64,000 nucleotides of DNA from NCBI GenBank assembly GCA_902762795.1, contig CACWPM010000026.1:1-64000 (forward strand), written 5' to 3'. Both the position numbers and the translations under genes were made by a program. Position 1 is the first letter of the stretch. The number at the start of each line of letters is the position of its first letter. The stretch is from Fibrobacter succinogenes (lineage in GTDB: Bacteria; Fibrobacterota; Fibrobacteria; Fibrobacterales; Fibrobacteraceae). Below the pieces are notes generated by a model, which saw only the letters and a program-made list of their open reading frames with translations, ran no database searches and was not told where the DNA came from. This document shows positions 60,681 through 64,000 of the stretch, in pieces.

Positions 60681-62117
60681 TTATATCGTATTTTCCCTGA
60701 ACAAATCCTCCATCGTGATTTCTTGTTGCGCGACACTGCTGTTGGCACCTTCGGCCACGCCATAGGTAGTTACCATTGTGGGAACGATGGCGTACTTGGT
60801 TTTCGTTTTGGCACGGAATAGTTCGGCCCTATCGCGAATGTAATCGGCATATTCCGCCGTCATTTGATACTTGCCTATAGCGAATTTAATTTCGCACAAG
60901 TTTATTGTTCTGTCAGCCCTTGAAATAACCAAGTCAATTTGGGCTCCTTTTTCAGAATCGCTTTTCGGCACATATCTCCACGCAGACACATCCGTCGCAA
61001 CGCCAGCAATACCCAGTTTCTGCTTTATGGCATCGACATGCGTCATGCAGACAAGTTCAAAAGTCTGTCCAAGCCAAGTTTCTACGCTATGCGAGTTGAA
61101 ATGTTTACTCCACCATTGTTCATCAAGAGAGTTGTTCGCCTGCACATACTTAAAATAAAAGAGAGTATAAAAATCAGACAACCGATAGATGGCGTCCTTG
61201 ACCTTGTTACCAAGCTGGCTATATCGCAAAAGAAAATCGCACCGTTCAAGGTTCTTCAGCACGGCAGTCAGTGTTTTGCCATCAAAATCGACCTTTTTGT
61301 CTATTTGGGAACGCGTCAAGCCTTCCTTATGGTTTGCTAACAGTTGAGCCACTTGTACATAGTAATCTGCATGGGCGAACAAAGCGTTGTACAGTTCGTC
61401 AAATTCAATTTTCAGTAGTGCGTTTTTACGGAAGAAAACACGGTCGATGTTTTGGACAAGACTCAAGCGGGTATCCAGCAAGCTCCAGTAAAACGGGACT
61501 CCGCCCAAAATCATGTACGCCTGGAGAATCTGGTACCTGTCCCATGCGCATTTCCTAGCACGGAGATATTGTTCCGATTCATAAAGTGTAAAAGGATTCA
61601 GGTAGATGCTGTTCGTAATGCGGCAATGCAACCCACCTTGGTTTTCGACGAGTTTGTCGATCATCCGGCTGGTTGCGCTACCCGTTGCAATAAACAATAT
61701 ATCTTTACGGCGTGCGGCCCAGCCATTCCAAAAGTTCTCAAACGCCTCAACAAAATCCGATTTTGGTGTGTCGATCCAGGGCATTTCGTCAAAAAAGATG
61801 ACCTTTTTATGGTCATTGGATTGCGACTCAATCCACTCAGCCAAAGAATCAAATGCATTGGACCAATCGGCGAACTCTGGCAATTTTGGCAGATGCGCGT
61901 AATGTTTGATAGCCTTTGCGAAATTACGCAACTGCTTTTTCACAGGTAGATTGTGACCACCGACAAAAGAAAAGTCATATTGACGATTGAAGAACTCTTC
62001 CACAAGGAAGGTTTTGCCGACACGGCGACGGCCATATACGACAACAAACTCTGACTGGTCACTTTTTAGGCATCGGTCGAGTTCCCCTATTTCACGATTT
62101 CGTCCAATTAGGTTCAT
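60681..62117 (-). CDS. AAA ATPase of the archaeal ATPase / DUF234 type
   Basis: 478 residues from the ATG at 62117, which is preceded by GGGGGA; the frame is open to 62174 without support. The N-terminal ATPase has MNLIGRNREIGELDR, Walker A VYGRRRVGKTFLVEEFF and Walker B KVIFFDEMPWID, then a sensor region IATGSATSRMI. A winged-helix part (about 270-340, GLTRSQIDKKVDFDGKTLTAVLKNLERCDFL) precedes the DUF234-like C-terminal domain with a nuclease-like EIKFAIGKY near 430 (INLCEIKFA). Such ATPases are numerous in this lineage and in archaea, and their function is unknown. It is convergent with the ORF6N gene, 13 bases apart. Confidence 0.85.
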   Translation of the reverse strand: MNLIGRNREIGELDRCLKSDQSEFVVVYGRRRVGKTFLVEEFFNRQYDFSFVGGHNLPVKKQLRNFAKAIKHYAHLPKLPEFADWSNAFDSLAEWIESQSNDHKKVIFFDEMPWIDTPKSDFVEAFENFWNGWAARRKDILFIATGSATSRMIDKLVENQGGLHCRITNSIYLNPFTLYESEQYLRARKCAWDRYQILQAYMILGGVPFYWSLLDTRLSLVQNIDRVFFRKNALLKIEFDELYNALFAHADYYVQVAQLLANHKEGLTRSQIDKKVDFDGKTLTAVLKNLERCDFLLRYSQLGNKVKDAIYRLSDFYTLFYFKYVQANNSLDEQWWSKHFNSHSVETWLGQTFELVCMTHVDAIKQKLGIAGVATDVSAWRYVPKSDSEKGAQIDLVISRADRTINLCEIKFAIGKYQMTAEYADYIRDRAELFRAKTKTKYAIVPTMVTTYGVAEGANSSVAQQEITMEDLFRENTI

Positions 62118-62162
62118 CAGAATCCCCCATATTGTTTTTCTATATATAAAAAAAACAATCGG

Positions 62163-62274
62163 ATATTTTCCCAAAAGTTATAATTTTTACAGGATTTTGG
62201 GAAATTATCTATCAAAAATAGACGATATTTCCCCAAATCTCATAATTTTTGTAACATTTTGGGAAATTATATAT
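62163..62274. repeat. Right inverted-repeat element, two tandem units (arms TTTCCCAAA / TTTTGGGAAA)
   Basis: Two 50-base units (62163-62212, 62225-62274; spacing 62) start 46 bases upstream of the ATPase start. Each has arms like CCCAAA and TTTGGG around a 16-18-base loop (CTCATAATTTTTGTAAC in unit 2). The loop and its placement match the left element at 49204-49250 although the arms differ. Beyond it, 62275-62419 shows nothing further. Confidence 0.75.
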
Positions 62275-62419
62275 TTTTGAGAAATTCCTCAAAATTCAAG
62301 CAGCCTTAAATCGTTCCTGCTATTTATTAGACATCTTAATGGACTCTTTATTGGACATTCCTACAATGGCAAGTGGCAATTCGTCTAACAACCCCATCTA
62401 ATTTCTATATTATCGTTCA

Positions 62420-64000
62420 ATGGTTGATTCCGAAGTTCTTGAGCAAGAAGACTACGAGGTAAAAATCGGTTCGTTTAACGGGCCGATGGATTTGCTCGTC
62501 TATCTCGTTCAGAAAAAGGAAATGACGCTGGACCAGATTCCGATTGCAGAAATCGCGGACGACTTTCTCAAGTGGGTAAACGAGTATTCCGAAACGGACC
62601 TTTCCAAGGCAGGCGATTTCTTGTTCATGGCAAGCCGCTTGATGGCGCTCAAGGTTCAGGAATTACTCCCGGCCGAAGAACGCGATCCGGAGATGGTCGA
62701 GGAATACAACGAAGACCGCGAAAAGCTCATGCAGGAAATGTTGGAATACCAACGTTTCAAGCAGGTCGCGAGCGGGCTCCAGGAAATGGAAGCGAAGAAC
62801 TTCGGGACGTATTCCCGTGGGCGCCTCGAAAAGACGCAGAGCGACGATGACACGCTCGCGGACGCGAACATCTGGCAACTTTTCCGCGCTTACCAGAAGA
62901 GTTTAAAGACAAAGATTTCCGAGACGATCCACCATATTGAATTGGATTACGTGACCATTCAGGACCGTCAGCAGGCGATCAACAACTTCTTGAATGTGCA
63001 TGGTCGTGCGCTTTTTGAAGACTTGCTCGACAACGATTCGCATCCGATTGTCGCGGCGGTGACGTTCATGGCCATGCTCGAAATGATCAAGACGGACGAT
63101 ATTGTTTTCCGCCAGAGCGAACTTTTCGGACCGATTTGGATTTACCGCAAAAAGAACAATCCCGAGTATGCCGATGAAATGGCGCACGAGACGGTGTTCT
63201 TCAGCAAGGATCCCGAGGTCAAGGCGGGGCTTGTGGAAACGATCCGCAGCCAGGCGATTGCGCGTTCCAAGGAAAAGAGCGTGGGCGACCTTGCCGCGAC
63301 GATGCGCGAAGCCGTGCTTTGGACGGAACGCGGCAGGAACGTTACCGACGAAGACCTCAATGCCATGCTCGAAGGTCGCGAAGATATTTCCGAAGTGCAG
63401 GAGAATCCGTTCGCCGACATGATTGCGGAAGCGGACGACGCCGAAGGCGCATTGCAGGCCGCAAGCGTACCCGTTGGAGAAGCATCGAGCTCACTAGACG
63501 CCAATGCGCAAGCGCCGGCACAAGATTCCGCACAGTCAACAAATCAAGTTCCCGCGCAGTCCACAGAAGCATCCGCTAGCGAAGACGCCGCAACTCTGAG
63601 CCAAGATGCCGCGCAGTCCGCAACGAACACAGCAAGCGAAGAAGCATCAATTCCGACATTCGGATCGTCAAGCATCGAAGACGAAACTCCAGTGCTTACA
63701 CAGGGTTCGATTCCTGAATTCGGGACAAATGAAGAAACTGATTTTGAGGAACGCGCCCACACGTTCGAGCCGGTCGATGAAGCCGACGAAAACCCGGTTG
63801 AACAAGAATCGGCTGAAGTCACAGATTTCGAAAGCGCGGACAATTCCAACAGCGCAAGCATTTCAGTCAACGACATACAAGGCTTGAACGAAGATGCCGT
63901 CAAGCAGATGAGTGACGAAGAGTTTGCCTCCTTTATGCAGAAGGCCCAGGCATTCTACAACAACGCAAGTTCCGCGCAGTCTAGCGATGCACAGTTCACA
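62420..64000 (+). CDS. scpA: Segregation and condensation protein A (ScpA), 5' part, with long acidic extension
   Basis: 527 residues to the window edge. Residues 1-240 are ScpA/kleisin-like: YEVKIGSFNGPMDLLVYLVQKKEMTLDQIPIAEIADDFLKWV, LFMASRLMALKVQELLP, then a helical middle and a C-terminal winged helix (VAAVTFMAMLEMIKTDDIVFRQSELFGPIWIYR). ScpA bridges SMC heads in the condensin complex. Family members are about 250 residues; this one adds over 270 more, rich in Ala, Ser, Gln, Asp and Glu, probably disordered. No ribosome site is seen; TATATT (62406-62411) ends 8 bases before the ATG, so a leaderless message is possible. scpB is not in view. Confidence 0.9.
   Translation, partial: MVDSEVLEQEDYEVKIGSFNGPMDLLVYLVQKKEMTLDQIPIAEIADDFLKWVNEYSETDLSKAGDFLFMASRLMALKVQELLPAEERDPEMVEEYNEDREKLMQEMLEYQRFKQVASGLQEMEAKNFGTYSRGRLEKTQSDDDTLADANIWQLFRAYQKSLKTKISETIHHIELDYVTIQDRQQAINNFLNVHGRALFEDLLDNDSHPIVAAVTFMAMLEMIKTDDIVFRQSELFGPIWIYRKKNNPEYADEMAHETVFFSKDPEVKAGLVETIRSQAIARSKEKSVGDLAATMREAVLWTERGRNVTDEDLNAMLEGREDISEVQENPFADMIAEADDAEGALQAASVPVGEASSSLDANAQAPAQDSAQSTNQVPAQSTEASASEDAATLSQDAAQSATNTASEEASIPTFGSSSIEDETPVLTQGSIPEFGTNEETDFEERAHTFEPVDEADENPVEQESAEVTDFESADNSNSASISVNDIQGLNEDAVKQMSDEEFASFMQKAQAFYNNASSAQSSDAQFT

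Noticed and set aside
62163-62274. CRISPR array from two 50-base repeat units
   Set aside because: Only two units with a 12-base gap, arms are palindromic over the whole unit and no cas gene is near.

Overview
The window reads as a chromosome segment of a Gram-negative bacterium of the Fibrobacter type (Fibrobacterota). The support is a 2411-residue SprA (type IX secretion outer-membrane translocon), a short region-1.1-less primary-type sigma factor, a fused SecDF, BatD/BatE proteins, many lipoproteins, serine-rich linkers in secreted proteins, and cytosolic GH13 and GH77 alpha-glucan enzymes. The genus is an inference from gene content; no rRNA or tRNA gene was seen.

Layout. 0-0.9 kb: 3' end of a biotin-dependent carboxyltransferase gene (oxaloacetate decarboxylase alpha type) with an apparent 1-base frameshift. 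1.1-5.7 kb, minus strand: a secreted alpha/beta hydrolase, a partner secreted protein and an outer-membrane lipoprotein. 5.9-7.1 kb: an orphan LytS-type sensor kinase. 7.3-14.2 kb, plus strand: sigma factor, then a block ctp protease - mlaE - dciA-like - gyrB - polyprenyl synthase. 14.5-22.3 kb, minus: corA, secDF, GH13 amylase, malQ. 22.3-23.3 kb: two near-identical genes for a 20-residue peptide bracket a 165-residue membrane protein. 23.5-28.6 kb: three tandem batD paralogues and batE. 28.6-31.3 kb, minus: small envelope proteins and mnmA. 31.4-40.7 kb, minus: sprA and an AIPR-family protein. 40.9-44.6 kb: a leucine-rich-repeat protein and two tandem S41-protease lipoproteins. 44.7-49 kb: M23 peptidase, FKBP isomerase, glmS.

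49.1-62.3 kb is an accessory island, visibly more AT-rich, inserted between glmS and scpA. Its core is a four-gene minus-strand operon: SAM methyltransferase, HNH endonuclease, a helicase of UvrD/HelD type with an inserted nuclease-like motif and zinc ribbons, and a giant exonuclease-RecQ-UvrD fusion. The composition suggests an undescribed anti-phage or DNA-processing system; this is inference. An ORF6N protein with a terminator in its leader and an AAA ATPase follow. Related inverted-repeat elements, with arms that differ but stay complementary and a shared 17-nt loop, sit at both island edges. The window ends inside scpA, which carries a long acidic tail.

Between genes two unusual themes recur: tandem repeats of period exactly 7 with different unit sequences, often placed right at gene ends, and a dispersed element with a constant frame around a variable stem-loop. 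The best candidates for something new are the 20-residue peptide genes (four synonymous and one conservative codon difference between the copies, each with promoter, ribosome site and terminator) and the methyltransferase-HNH-helicase operon.
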